A stretch of 64,000 bases of DNA from Lucinisca nassula. Lineage: Eukaryota; Mollusca; Bivalvia; Lucinida; Lucinidae. Of this stretch, positions 34,222 through 44,525 are shown one piece after another. Location of the stretch: the NCBI GenBank assembly GCA_963580285.1, contig OY757011.1:167491406-167555405 (forward strand). The letters run 5' to 3'. The translations under genes were made by a program, and so were the position numbers. The notes under the pieces are model-generated. The model was given only the letters and a program-made list of their open reading frames with translations. It made no database searches and was not told where the DNA came from. Numbering within the stretch: the stretch's first letter is position 1; each line of letters starts with the position of its first letter.

Positions 34222-34533
34222 CTTGCACAAAACAAGAGGGCCAAATAGCTCTGTATCGCTCACCAGTGTATCAGAAAATCATTAGTGATATTCAGAAAAA
34301 AAAAAAGAAATTGTGAAGAAAAGCGAGACATGTTTGTTTACCTGATTGATATAAATATCTTCAAGATCCAGGGTGGTCAGTATAGTTGTACAAAGTCTAT
34401 CGGAGCTAAGTAGCCCTGGACATGGCCAATTCGGACTCCAGGGGCATGGTGTAGGAGACCACTTGACATTGCTACATAGTAAATTTCAAAGGTCTGGGTC
34501 TTATGGTTTCGGAGAGGAAGATTTTTGAAGTAT

Positions 34534-35622
34534 TGCACGACCCGCAGAAAAAGGCGACCGACTGAAGTCGGTTGATTTTCTAAGTGTGCCCTAAAATCAC
34601 CGTGTCAGTCTGTCTGTCCGTCCGTAACCCGTTTGTGAAAATTGGTGATAGTGACTTAACCGCTAGGAATATTTAAACAATTTTTGGCATACTGATAGAT
34701 ATCAATGATATCTAACCAATGAACTTGCGAAATATTACATTTCATTTAGTATAGCCTCGCCGAGGCGAAAAATGTGAAAATTTTCGAACTGCTTCTCCTC
34801 GGAAACCGTTGGGCCGATTGAAGTCAAATTTCATATGGAGCCTCTATGGGATGGGGAAACCAAAATTTGCTCATGGGGTCCAGGTCACATGACCAAAATG
34901 GCCGCCAAGCCATATATGGTCTGTCTGTCTGTCTGTCCGTTCGTAACCCGTTTGTGAAAATTGGTGATAGTGACTTAACCGCTTGGAATATTTAAACAAT
35001 TTTTGGCATACCGATAGATATCAATGAGATCTAACAAATGAACTATCAAAATATTACATTCCATTTCTAATAGCCTCGCCGAGGCGAAAAATGTGAAAAT
35101 TTTCGAACTGCTTCTCCTCGGAAACCGTTGGGCCGATTGAAGTCAAATTTCATATGGAGCCTCTATGGGATGGGGGAAACCAAAATTTGCTCATGGGGTC
35201 CAGGTCACATGACCAAAATGGCCGCCAAGCCATATATGGTAAAAACCCTTCAAAAATAGTCTTCTCCAGAACCACTGGGCAGATTTCCACGAAACATGAT
35301 AAATAGCATCTGGGACGTAGGCCCATCATAAATTGCTAAAATGGTGACCCTGGGTTGACCTTGACCTTCTTTGTGCCTAGGTCAAACTTTGACACATATG
35401 CTTTTGTATTGGAAAAGTGAGAATGCATTTTATCCTGCAAACGATTCAGAAAACAGTACAAAAGAATAAGATATATTTTCGCTCCTTACGATAAGGCGCA
35501 TTTATGGGGAACCGTTTTAGGTCCAGGTCACATGACCAAAATGGCCGCCATACCCATATATGGTAACAATAATAAAGCTAAAAGCATCCGGCGGGTCGTG
35601 CACTTCAGCTGAAGTACTGGTT
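34534..35622 (+). mobile_element. HINE-like element of the TGCACGACCCGC family, plus-strand copy
   Basis: It mirrors 26552-27652: 5' TGCACGACCCGCAGAAAAAG, a GACCGACTGAAGTCGGT palindrome, a TCTGTC/TCCG microsatellite, two core units with GCCTCGCCGAGGC, then 3' GGCGGGTCGTGCACTTCAGC with hairpin and ACTGGTT. The two copies lie in opposite orientation about 6.9 kb apart. Confidence 0.65.
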
Positions 35623-35745
35623 TTCCTGTATAAGTCTATAAGAATTAATTAGCCCTGGAGCGTGGCCAATTTGGACCCAAAGGGCATGGTTGACGGGATT
35701 TATGTAGGCGACCATTTTATGTTGCTATATACTAAATATTTATAC

Positions 35746-36045
35746 AGCCCCCGCCCACAGGGGCTTGAAGAAATATATGGGCTGCATGATGCTTCCACGC
35801 AGAGCTGAATCCGCACACTAGTACTGGTAAACCGCTTAGAGGATCTTAGCCTGTCCAGGAACCGCGGTGCGAGGCGGACCGTCCATGCTAATAAACCCTA
35901 TTGGTTTCATTGAGCGACAGGGTTTGAGATGTCATTTCATCTCAATGTCAGGTAAAAGTCCCACAAAATTGGAAGCAACGTCTCCAAAATGACCTTTACA
36001 GTGTTGACGGGGACGTTAAACCTCAAATCAAACAAACTAAATATT
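35746..36045 (+). mobile_element. SINE-like repeat (GACGTTAAACCTCAAAT tail), copy 3, near full length
   Basis: It starts near CAGCCCCCGCCCACAGGGGC. The body has 'gatgcttccacgcagagctg' and 'accgtccatgctaataaacc', and it ends GGGGACGTTAAACCTCAAAT then CAAACAAA. It is very close to 59853-60150, so these two copies are the youngest of the family in this window. Confidence 0.65.
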
Positions 36046-36144
36046 TATGGTCAGTACTTCATGGTTTCAGAGAAGAAACGTTTTGAATAAAAATCAAAAA
36101 TGAGTTCCTTTAAGAGCAATGAAAACATTCATAAGAAAGAAGAT

Positions 36145-36190
36145 GGGTCATACTACGTAGTTTCGGCTAATAAAGCCTCATCAGTGACCC
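36145..36190 (-). ncRNA. Type I hammerhead ribozyme (minus strand, second in the dimer)
   Basis: The 46 nt are identical to the ribozyme at 3308-3353 when read on the minus strand: GGGUCA/UGACCC helix I, CUGAUGA, a 3-bp helix II, GAAA, self-complementary CUACGUAG helix III, and GUA at the cleavage site. It is the downstream ribozyme in transcription order. Confidence 0.9.
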
Positions 36191-36527
36191 TGTAATGATC
36201 CGGCAAAGAAAGCCAGAGAAAACATACTACAATTTTGCGAATTTCGAATAGGCAGTCGATTCAAAGACTGATATAAATCAAAATGAGGTCCAAATAATTA
36301 AAAACCTGTCTAGAATATGAGTCTAAACCAATAATTTATTTCTGATTTCTCAGAATATTCACGCTGATCTCAAAGGACCAAAAGTAAAATATAAACTGCA
36401 CTATGGTTGATGTACGGGGAGACGTTTTACCGCCGCCACACGGCACAACACCAGCTGCAGTGAAGGCAAATAAAAATCAAAAATGAGTTCCTTTAAGAGC
36501 AATGAAAACATTTATAAGAAAGAAGAT

Positions 36528-36573
36528 GGGTCATACTACGTAGTTTCGGCTAATAAAGCCTCATCAGTGACCC
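36528..36573 (-). ncRNA. Type I hammerhead ribozyme (minus strand, first in the dimer)
   Basis: This is the same 46-nt core, helices and GUA cleavage triplet as at 36145-36190, exactly 383 bp upstream in transcription order. Cleavage at both would release a 383-nt RNA. Confidence 0.9.
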
Positions 36574-39383
36574 TGTAATGATCCGGCAAAGAAAGCAAGA
36601 GAAAACATACTACAATTTTGCGAATTTCGAATAGGCAGTCGATTCAAAGACTGATATAAATCAAAATGAGGTCCAAATAATTAAAAACCTGTCTAGAATA
36701 TGAGTCTAAACCAATAATTTATTTCTGATTTCTCAGAATATTCACGCTGATCTCAAAGGACCAAAAGTAAAATATAAACTCCACTATGGTTGATGTACGG
36801 GGAGACGTTTTACCGCCGCCACACGGCACAACACCAGCTGCCTTTTTATTACAAGTTTATTGGAGTTAAGGGGTCACGGGATTTGGCCAATTTGGACCCC
36901 AGGGGCATGATTGACAGGATTGATGTAGGCGACGACGCTACGTTGCTACATGCTAAATATCTAAGCTCTGGGCCTTAAGGTTTCAGCTAAGAAGATTTTT
37001 GAAGTTTTTTTTTTTTCATTTTAAGTTTGTTCCCCTATTTTAAGTCTATGGTAGTTAATGGGCCCATGGGCGTGGCCAATTTTGACCCAAGGGGCATGGT
37101 TGGCAGGATTTATTAGGGTGACCATTTCATGTTTTTACATACTAAATATTAATTAAGGCGTAACTATTCCAAATTTAGTGACACAGAGGCCTTTCTGATA
37201 TTTAATCTTCATCAGTGTGTCTCAACCCCAAAGTTTTGAAACCAAAACGGATAACGGACAAGACCCGGCAAACACAGCATATCCCCTTCGGAGAACACAC
37301 CAAATATCTAAGCTATGGGACTTATTGTTTAAGAGGAGAATTTTTTTGGAGTTTTTTTTTTTTTTTTTTTTCATTAGAAGTCTATGAGGGCTAATGGGCC
37401 AATTTTTACCCCAGGGGCATGGTTGGCAGGATTTATGTAAGTGGCCACTCTTAACGTTACTAGTTGCTATATATTTAAGCTCTGGGCCCTGTGGTTCCAG
37501 AGAAGAAGATTTTTGAAGTCTTATGCCCTCCGAGAATCTTTGATTCGGGGAGGGGGGGCATATAGTTTTTTTTCCAATGTCTGTCTGTTTGTTTGTTTGT
37601 CTGTCTGTCCGTCACAAAAACTTTAACCTTGATAATAACTTCAAAAGTATTTAACCTAGCAGCCTGAAACTTCACACGCTTATTCACCATCACAAGGGCT
37701 ACATTCTGACCAAGGGCTGAATTATCTCCCCTTGAAATTTTGCAAAAACTCAGAAATTGGCTCCCACGGGGGGGGGGGGGGACATTGGTCAGTGACAGCT
37801 CTGGTTTTTCCAGATTTTTTCACCATTTTAAGGCTACGGTAGTTAATGGGCTCATGGGCGTGGCCAATTTTGACCCAAGGGGCATGGTTGACAGGATTTA
37901 TTAAGGTGACCATTTCATGTTGTTATATACTAAATATTTAAGCTCTGGGACTTATTGTTTCAGAGGTGTTGATTTTTGAAGTTATTTGTTTTTTTTTTTT
38001 TTTTATTATTTTTTTTTTTTCATAATAGGTCTATGGGAGCTAATGGGTCCATGGGCGTGGCCAAATTTTACCCCAGGTACATGGTTTGCAGGATTTATGT
38101 AGGTGACCACTCGACGTTGCTACATGCTATATGTTTAAGCTCTGGGCCCTGTGGTTTCAGAGAAGAAGGTTTTTGAAGTTTTTCCAGTTGTAAGTCTATG
38201 GGAGCTCAAGAGCCCTGGGGTGTGGCCAATATGGATCCCAGGGGCATAATTGGCAGGATATATGTAGGTGGACACTTGACGTTGCTACACACTAAATATC
38301 TAAGCTCTGGACCTTATGGTTTGAGAAAAGAAGATTTTTGAATTATTTTCCATTGTAAGTCTATGGGAGCTGATGAGCTGGGGCGTGGCCAATTTTGACC
38401 TCACGAGAAGGGTTAGCAGTATTTAAGTAGGTGACTATTTTATGTTGCTAGATACCAAATATCCAAGCTCTGTGCTTCATAGTTTCAGAGAAGAAGATTT
38501 TTGAAGCTTTTCCCCATAATGAGTCTATTGGAGCTAAGGGACCCCGGGGCGTGGCGCATTTGGATCCCCCAGGGGCATGATTGGCAGGATTTATGTAGAT
38601 GACCACTTGCCGTTGCTACAAGCTAAATATCTAAGCTCGCGGCCCTGTGGTTTCAGAGAAGAATATTTTTTTTTAGTTTTTCCCCTTATAATTCTATGCG
38701 AGCTGATGAGCCCCGGGGCGTGGCCAATTTTTGCCCCAGGCAGGGGTACGGTTAGCAGGATTTATGTAGGTGACTATATAATGTTGCGACATACTAAATA
38801 TCTAAGCACTATGCTTGATGATTTCAGAGAAGATTTTTTAAGTTTTCATTCCATTATAAGTCTATGGGAGCTAAGGGGCCCTGGGGTATGGCTAATTTGG
38901 ACCCCAGGGGCATGATTGGCAGGATTTATGTAGGTGACCACTCGACGTTGCCACAAGCTAAATATCTAAGCTCTGGGGCCTGTGGTTTTAGAGAAGCAGA
39001 TTTTTTTTTAATTTTCCCATTGTAAGTCTATTGAAGCTATATATTACCATGGCAACCAGAATTCCAATCCGATTGGCCCAAAAATCTTATGCAGCCTTTC
39101 CCCCTACCTGATGATGCTCCTCATGAAAGATCAAAATTGGCCATGGAGTAATAGAGATATACTTATTTGACATTGTTTACGGACGTACGCACGGACGTAC
39201 GACGGACAAAATGTGGTCACAAAAGCTCACCTTGTCACTACGTGAGAGGTGAGCTAAAATGCGATTAGGGATACAGGACAGCTGCCAGAGACTTGTCACT
39301 TTTTATGGCCCCAACTTCTTCCCCAACTTCGAAGAAGTTAGAGGGCATATATGTCCTTAACACTGTGTTGAGATTTTACTATA

Positions 39384-39526
39384 AGAATCTTATATGGGTG
39401 TGGGGTGGATGGAAAAATCCGTCCCGAGGGACACTGTCCGGTATCACGAGGATTGCCGAGTGATGACGGACAGTGATCCCGAAGGGCGGATTTTTCTATC
39501 CACCCCTCACACCCATATTGTATTCT
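39384..39526. repeat. Large hairpin with ATATGGGTGTG arms
   Basis: The outer arms 39392-39425 (ATATGGGTGTGGGGTGGATG) and 39484-39518 (CATCCAC-like complement) pair with few mismatches. The inner part (ACACTGTCCG...CGGACAGTG, then GTATCAC...GAGTGAT) continues the foldback. Nearly the whole 140 bp can form one stem. Confidence 0.65.
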
Positions 39527-39806
39527 TTTTCTTGCATATCTTCCATATCTTAGAGAATTTGTAATGCTGCAGTCACTTCGGTTACCTACGTCCGCCATAT
39601 TGTAATGACACAACAGGAATGTTTAGTGACGTCACGTAACGTGCATGACGTCAACCTTAACGACGGCGCATCCTGTGTCGTATTCAACCAGTGTTTTTAT
39701 CAAACACGCTTGAATACTCGATTTTGAGTAAGAACACCAGGGTCAGAACATAAATTTCTATCCCAGGGTAAAATCACGGATTTCCTTGTCTGGTGTGGAA
39801 GTGTAG

Positions 39807-39949
39807 CGTGTACCGGGTCGTCCACGAAGTCAAGCAACGCGGTCACCCATCCAGGCACTAACCGCAATCTCCGTTGCTTAACTTCGCGAATAAGCCAACC
39901 ACTCTATCCGCGTCGCTAAAAGTGCCAGCACCTACAGCAAACGGGCCGC
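39807..39949 (-). mobile_element. 5S rRNA-derived SINE with 8-bp target-site duplications
   Basis: On the minus strand it contains CGCGAAGTTAAGCAACG, GCGGTTAGTGCCTGG and ATGGGTGACCGCG, the internal promoter region (box A to box C) of 5S rRNA. The 5' and 3' portions differ from a real 5S gene, so it is a SINE3-type element rather than an rRNA gene. Direct repeats AAGTGTAG flank it at 39799-39806 and 39950-39957. Confidence 0.75.
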
Positions 39950-41128
39950 AAGTGTAGAAGTGGTATTTATCCATAACCGTTACAGAAGAAAACCCTTTCG
40001 GCAGACTATTTTTTTTTTATTTTTTTACATGGAGTAAGAAACAATTTTCGGGGAAAAGTAAACTGTAAATGATAGTTGTTTAAGGTGAATGTTGAAAGTT
40101 GTTTTTCCTCCCTTCTTCGTGTTATTATCACTTTTCGGTCATCGGAACAATATCTGGATAGGTTCATCAAAATCCCCTGAACACTGAATCAGGAGTTGCA
40201 GAAATAACAATTTATGTTGGCAACATGACTCAAACTAACAAAGGGTCGTAAATCTTGTAAAAAAAAAGCAGTCGAGTTCACCTTGGTATAGGGTTATGGG
40301 GGTTTCATCCAAATTCATTGAAAACTGCAGAAGTCTTGAAGGGCTTCATACAGAAAAAAAAAATGATAATAACGAATGGCAATAACAAATCAGTACAGCA
40401 TGACCTTGATAAAATATGATCGTCTTCGGGTCATGGGAACAATAACTGGACAGTTTCATCCCTTGAAAACTGTAGGAGGAATTGCGGAAAAAAAGATTGT
40501 GTCTACGGACGGACGGGCGGACTCACGGACTGTAAGAGGGGTTGTGTGGACAAGAACTTCGTCGATAAACTGACTAAAACTGACAAAGGGCCATAACTCT
40601 GGCAAAAAGTAGTAGCGCGAGGCCTCGTAATAATATGATCCATTTCAGGTCATGGGAACAATCAATAGAAGGCTTTATTACTGCAAGAGGAGTTGTATAG
40701 ACCAGATTTACTGTTGAAAAATATATCAGTCGAGCTTGACCTCAGTAAAATATGATCATTTTCAGGTCATGGAAACAATAACTGGAAAATCCCTGGGGAA
40801 ATGTAGGAAGAGTTGTGGAGACAACAACTTCTGATGATAAAATGGCTAAAACTGAAAAAGAGTCATAACTCTGGTAAAAAAAAGCAGTCAAGTGTGATCT
40901 CGGTATAATATGTTCCACTTCAGGTCGTGGGAACAGCAACTGGAAGGTTTCACTAAAATCCACTGAAAACTGCAAAAGAGTTGCAGAGATGAGACTTACT
41001 GTTGAGAAATTGCCAAAGGGCCATAACTCTGGTGAAAATCAGTCGAACATGACCTCGATGAAATATTATCTTCAGGTCATCGGAACAATAACTGAAAAGT
41101 AAAGTTCATCAAAATCTCTTGAAAACTG

Positions 41129-41134
41129 TGGGAT
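41129..41134. other. Polinton target-site duplication, left
   Basis: TGGGAT immediately precedes the left terminal inverted repeat and is repeated at 59600-59605. A 6-bp duplication is the family hallmark for Polinton/Maverick integration. Confidence 0.92.
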
Positions 41135-41370
41135 AGTAGATCCTTTTTACCGGTGCGAAAGTGGATTTTCTAATTAGCATATTTAATCCGAGGAGCTCAT
41201 TAGCATATTTCAGATCTTATCTTTTTCCAAAGAACTCATTAGATCTTATCTTTTTCCTTTTGCGTTTCATTAGCATATTTTAAATTTAGACCTGTCTTCC
41301 CCGCTGGGACAATTTTCACATCGATAGATTTTATCTTTTTTTCTTTTGATCTTACAAACCTAGGACTTCA
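41135..41370 (+). repeat. Polinton left terminal inverted repeat
   Basis: It begins AGTAGATCCTTTTTACCGGT and is near-identical to the right end for about 125 bp, then diverges with an indel up to CCTAGGACTTCA. Inside are short direct repeats: ATTAGCATATTT-type words four times, and AGATCTTATCTTTTTCC twice. These could be terminal-protein or polymerase recognition sites for protein-primed replication. That role is inference. Confidence 0.9.
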
Positions 41371-41841
41371 AACAACCACTTATCAGCGAGTTGAATAGAT
41401 GTTTATCTCGAGAGACTATTCACGATCTCATGCTGTTATTAGCAATTGCGTATATTCCTTTATATGGCGCAGGGAAGGTATGAAGTAATTTATTAACTGT
41501 TCCCCATCATTTTTCGATTATCTGCTGGATTCATAATTTCAAAGCCAGAAAACCCGCCGAGCATGGTATTAAACTAAATGTTTATCTCATAAAATTATTT
41601 AACATTTCCACCTGTTTAATGAAACCGTATCTATAACTTCAGATTGTCCCCAGGGAAAGCATACAGTAACGTATAAACCGATTTCACATCAATCTTTTGC
41701 TAATTTCTTAGGTTCATATCCACAGCTAAGCATATTTTCAGGAGATCATTTAAGATCGGGCATGTGTGGACATGTTCGATTCAGGCCAGTTTTACGTATA
41801 AAATGAAGAAAGTTTAGATGCTATATCAATATTGAACACAA

Positions 41842-42303
41842 GTGTTTCATGAGAAAGAAATGGAAAGTAATTTAAAACTGCTGGATTCGTACCTTAAACT
41901 GTTTTATGCTAATGCTCTTTTAGCAGTCAGCAAGGATGTTATCAAAGACCAGAATCCAGGCTGTAGGATAAAACATCCGTTCAAAAAACATCATGAATGT
42001 GTCATCAAATCGCTTTTGAACAAGAATAAGAGAGCTATAAGACGGGAGTGTATGACTACGAATGACAATAAAATAATGCATTATGATGTACTAAGTTATG
42101 TTTATTTTGATTGTTTTCTGGGAAAGATTGATGAGGATAAACTACTTGATGACTGGTTTAAAAGGATGAGGAGATCAAATATACCATTAAAGTCGATTAT
42201 AGATTATAAGCAGAACTTTTCCTCAAGTAAAGAAATCACAGGAGACTGGAAAAATCAGGTTATGAAAATAATGAATATATTGTATCAATTCTATGAAAAA
42301 TAA
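41842..42303 (+). CDS. Hypothetical Polinton protein, 153 aa
   Basis: The frame is open and starts with an ATG whose context is preceded by TATAAAATGAAG about 45 bp upstream. The protein is charged and mostly helical in appearance. It has a basic stretch (GCRIKHPFKKHH, then KNKRAIRRECMT, residues roughly 40-75), an acidic LGKIDEDKLLDDWFKR segment, and a Lys/Asn-rich C-terminus ending NILYQFYEK. I see no known catalytic motif, signal peptide or membrane segment. It is the only gene between the left TIR and the inverted arm, so it could be an early or replication-related gene. That is position-based inference only. Homologues in other Polintons were not recalled. Confidence 0.6.
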   Translation: MFHEKEMESNLKLLDSYLKLFYANALLAVSKDVIKDQNPGCRIKHPFKKHHECVIKSLLNKNKRAIRRECMTTNDNKIMHYDVLSYVYFDCFLGKIDEDKLLDDWFKRMRRSNIPLKSIIDYKQNFSSSKEITGDWKNQVMKIMNILYQFYEK

Positions 42304-43159
42304 TACATACGCAGACAGTCAGCTAGATAAGTGACAATTTTTACAAAGTAAATTACCGCCAAACAGAAACAAGCGGATCTAGGAAACACGCTGAGTTACA
42401 CTCAAACATGTGCAGCTGGATTCAGTGTCAAGTGCGAGATTCAGTGTCAAATGCGACATTATTGCTTTTGGTTTGATAAAACTAAAAAGAAAGAATGACC
42501 GAGTGAACTTGTTAATTCAAACAGTCGACTACCTGCAATGCTTTTCGTATAATATTAGCATATTGGAACACATGCTGTGACAATTTTCAAAAAAACTTCA
42601 TTTAGACATGGTTAATGGCGTAATTAATAAGACTCACACGCTAGCTAGTACTGCGACTGCTTGATTACTGGCAAAATCACGAAATAGTTATTCGTATAAT
42701 TACCTTCCCGCGGCAAGGCATAAATATTCAAGAAAAGGTAGACTTGATGATGATATAAATATATTATGACTTTCTAAGTAAGGTACGGTAAATGTAAAAT
42801 AAACTTCAAAAACATATTTAAATGATACATATCTATGAATTGTATGTGCAAACCTGAAAGAAGAACTTATTTAAGTGATACATATCTATGAATCTTATGA
42901 GCAAACATGAAGGGTTTCATTTGTGTATAGAAATATAGCTCTGTTTATTTTCAATTGCTGATCATCCAACATAACAGTGTATATCATATATCTTATTTCA
43001 TTCGGTAAACGAGTAAGGTAATCCATTTTTGAAAACATCTAGACTGCTCGCTCTGACTTTAATTTGACGTTACTTTCACATTAATTGAAAGGTTTGCTTG
43101 TATCAGCAATGCCCAGTCTTATATAAATTATACAACTTGGGAAGCTGGGTTATGAATAT
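42304..43159. other. Polinton noncoding stretch
   Basis: A+T-rich DNA without a long frame. Around 43068-43159 it resembles 43808-43900 inside the arm ('gaaaggtttgcttgtatcag', 'tcagcaatgcccagtctt'), so the direct duplication upstream of the PC4-like gene begins here. Confidence 0.5.
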
Positions 43160-43485
43160 TCTGATCAAATACACACCTAGATAAATGAGTTGGCTTTAAA
43201 AGACGACAAGATTTAATTTTAGATAGCAGAAAAAATGATAATGAGGTCGCTATAAAGAAGGCGTGATTTCGTTTCAGATATGAAAATGATAGTGATGAAA
43301 AATATGCCTGCAGTCCTTGGTAAAAAGTAATGTATACATTGCAATTTATAAAACAAGTTAAGCATCATGAGGTTTTGATAAATTGTTGTAAAATCCTGAA
43401 AAGCCTGGTGCGAGACATCCGTTTTCGGTTATAAAATATTCAAGAATGTTAGATTTCATGTATTGATCTAAATGGGCTCATTTTA

Positions 43486-43716
43486 CTTTGAAAAGTAGAA
43501 GTAAAACAAAGATCAGGAATTGATACAATTAACTTACTCCATCCATAAAAGACACCAAAGGGAAAGAAATACAAACATTAAGCGACCAGACCATAATGGA
43601 AACCTAAACAAAGGAAGGCCATATGGACAGTTACTTTCCCACAAAATGGCCATATGGCCATCCAAAATTAAACGACACAAGTGATACACACAGTAAGTAA
43701 CAAACAACAACATAAG
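43486..43716 (+). mobile_element. Penelope-like module B inserted in the left arm
   Basis: It matches 21407-21640 and ends at AACAACATAAGCCGGC. The related duplicated segment at 44340-44370 shows the uninterrupted site (CTCATTTTAAAAGTGTCGTA), so the module is an insertion. Its presence at the mirrored place in the other arm means it predates the inverted duplication or was copied by conversion. Confidence 0.75.
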
Positions 43717-44440
43717 CCGGCGTATATGAAACAAGTTTAGGCATGTTAAAATAGGTCTTGACTCTGAGCTGTAAATAGCAGAAACCTAGCCCAGCTTGCT
43801 CTGACTAATTCTAAGTTTCTTTCACGTTAACTGAAAGGTTTTGCTTGTGTCAGCAATGCTCAGTCTTATATAAATTATACAAACTGCGAAGCATGAGTTA
43901 TGAATATTCTGATCAAATATTAAACTGATACACACCTAGATAAATGAATTTGCTTTAAAAGACGACATGATTTAATTTTAGATAACAGAAAAAAAGATAA
44001 TGAGGTCGCTTTAAAGAAGGCGTGATTTCATTTCAGATATGAAAATGATAGTAAAGAAAAATATGTCTGCAGCCCTTGGTAAAATAATTAATGCACTGCA
44101 ATTTATGAATCAAGTTAGGCAGCATGATGTTTTGATTATTTTAATATCGTGAACAACCTGGTGGGAGGCATTCCGGAGGAGGCATATCTACATGTTGATA
44201 CCATAATTAAGAAAGACAGCTGCTCTTTGAAGTTATATGGGGAAAATAAGTTTTTATCAGATGGTAACATGAAATCTACAAATGTGTTCTCACCATATTT
44301 TAAATGTTAATTCGGTTATCAAATATTCAAGAATGTTAGATTGCATGTATAGGTCTAAATGGGCTCATTTTAAAAGTGTCGTATATGAAACAAGTTTAGG
44401 CATGTTAAAATAGGGCTTGACTCTGAGCTGTATATAAAGC

Positions 44441-44450
44441 ACAAACCTGT
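44441..44450 (+). promoter_or_regulatory. Candidate TATA box for the PC4-like gene
   Basis: TATATAAAGC lies about 75-85 bp upstream of the ATG at 44526. It is mirrored in the right arm at about 55291-55300. A duplicated, mutated version (GCTGTAAATAGC) lies about 700 bp further upstream at 43779. The assignment rests on sequence and spacing only. Confidence 0.45.
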
Positions 44451-44525
44451 CCAAGCTTTCCAAACTGGCAAACGAAAGTCAAAAACTTAAATACGTCGTA
44501 CGAAAGGAGAATATTAACTGACAAA

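Larger units (their letters stand above)
36089..36841 (-). mobile_element. Retrozyme tandem dimer, minus strand
   Basis: Two almost complete 383-bp monomers lie head to tail (ribozymes 383 bp apart at 36145 and 36528), closely matching the element at 2959-3412. On the minus strand it begins at GCAGCTGGTGTTGTGCCGTG and ends at GATTTTTATT, the same 3' end as the plus-strand copy. It interrupts the 165-bp core of the HINE at 34222-39256. Tandem dimers are the expected genomic form of hammerhead retrozymes, because two ribozymes release a unit-length linear RNA that can circularise. Confidence 0.85.
34222..39256 (-). mobile_element. Large HINE-like element, minus strand, with nested insertions
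   Basis: On the minus strand, the 5' end TTTTAGCTCACCTCTCACG with a TCACGTAGTGAC-type inverted motif and GTCCGTACG microsatellite lies at 39170-39256. The 3' end GGTGAGCG plus hairpin and CCCTCTTGTTTT lies at 34222-34265. The core (about 36842-39040, plus pieces before) has units of about 165 bp with 'taagtctatgggagctaat', 'gggcatgattggcaggat' and 'tttcagagaagaagatttt'. Into it inserted a TGCACG-type HINE (34534-35622), a SINE-like repeat (35746-36045), a retrozyme dimer (36089-36841) and a B-type fragment around 37518-37790. Confidence 0.6.
39297..41128 (+). repeat. HINE-like tandem array that hosts the Polinton
   Basis: A palindromic start (TTCTTCCCCAACTTCGAAGAA) and GGGCATATA resemble the B-type 5' end. 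From about 40130, units of about 140-160 bp repeat 'gatcatttcaggtcatggga', 'ttgaaaactgtaggagg' and 'gggccataactctggtaaaa'. The array is cut at 41128. Its next bases, TGGGATGAGTTGCGGAGACA, appear at 59600, after the Polinton, and run to about 59690. Confidence 0.6.

Noticed and set aside
39830..39900. 5S rRNA gene
   Set aside because: Only the internal promoter region matches 5S. The ends differ and the copy has SINE target duplications.
43534..43734. 66-residue hydrophobic frame in the Polinton arms
   Set aside because: It is located in the inserted Penelope module B and also appears in the copy near 22740. It is not a Polinton gene.
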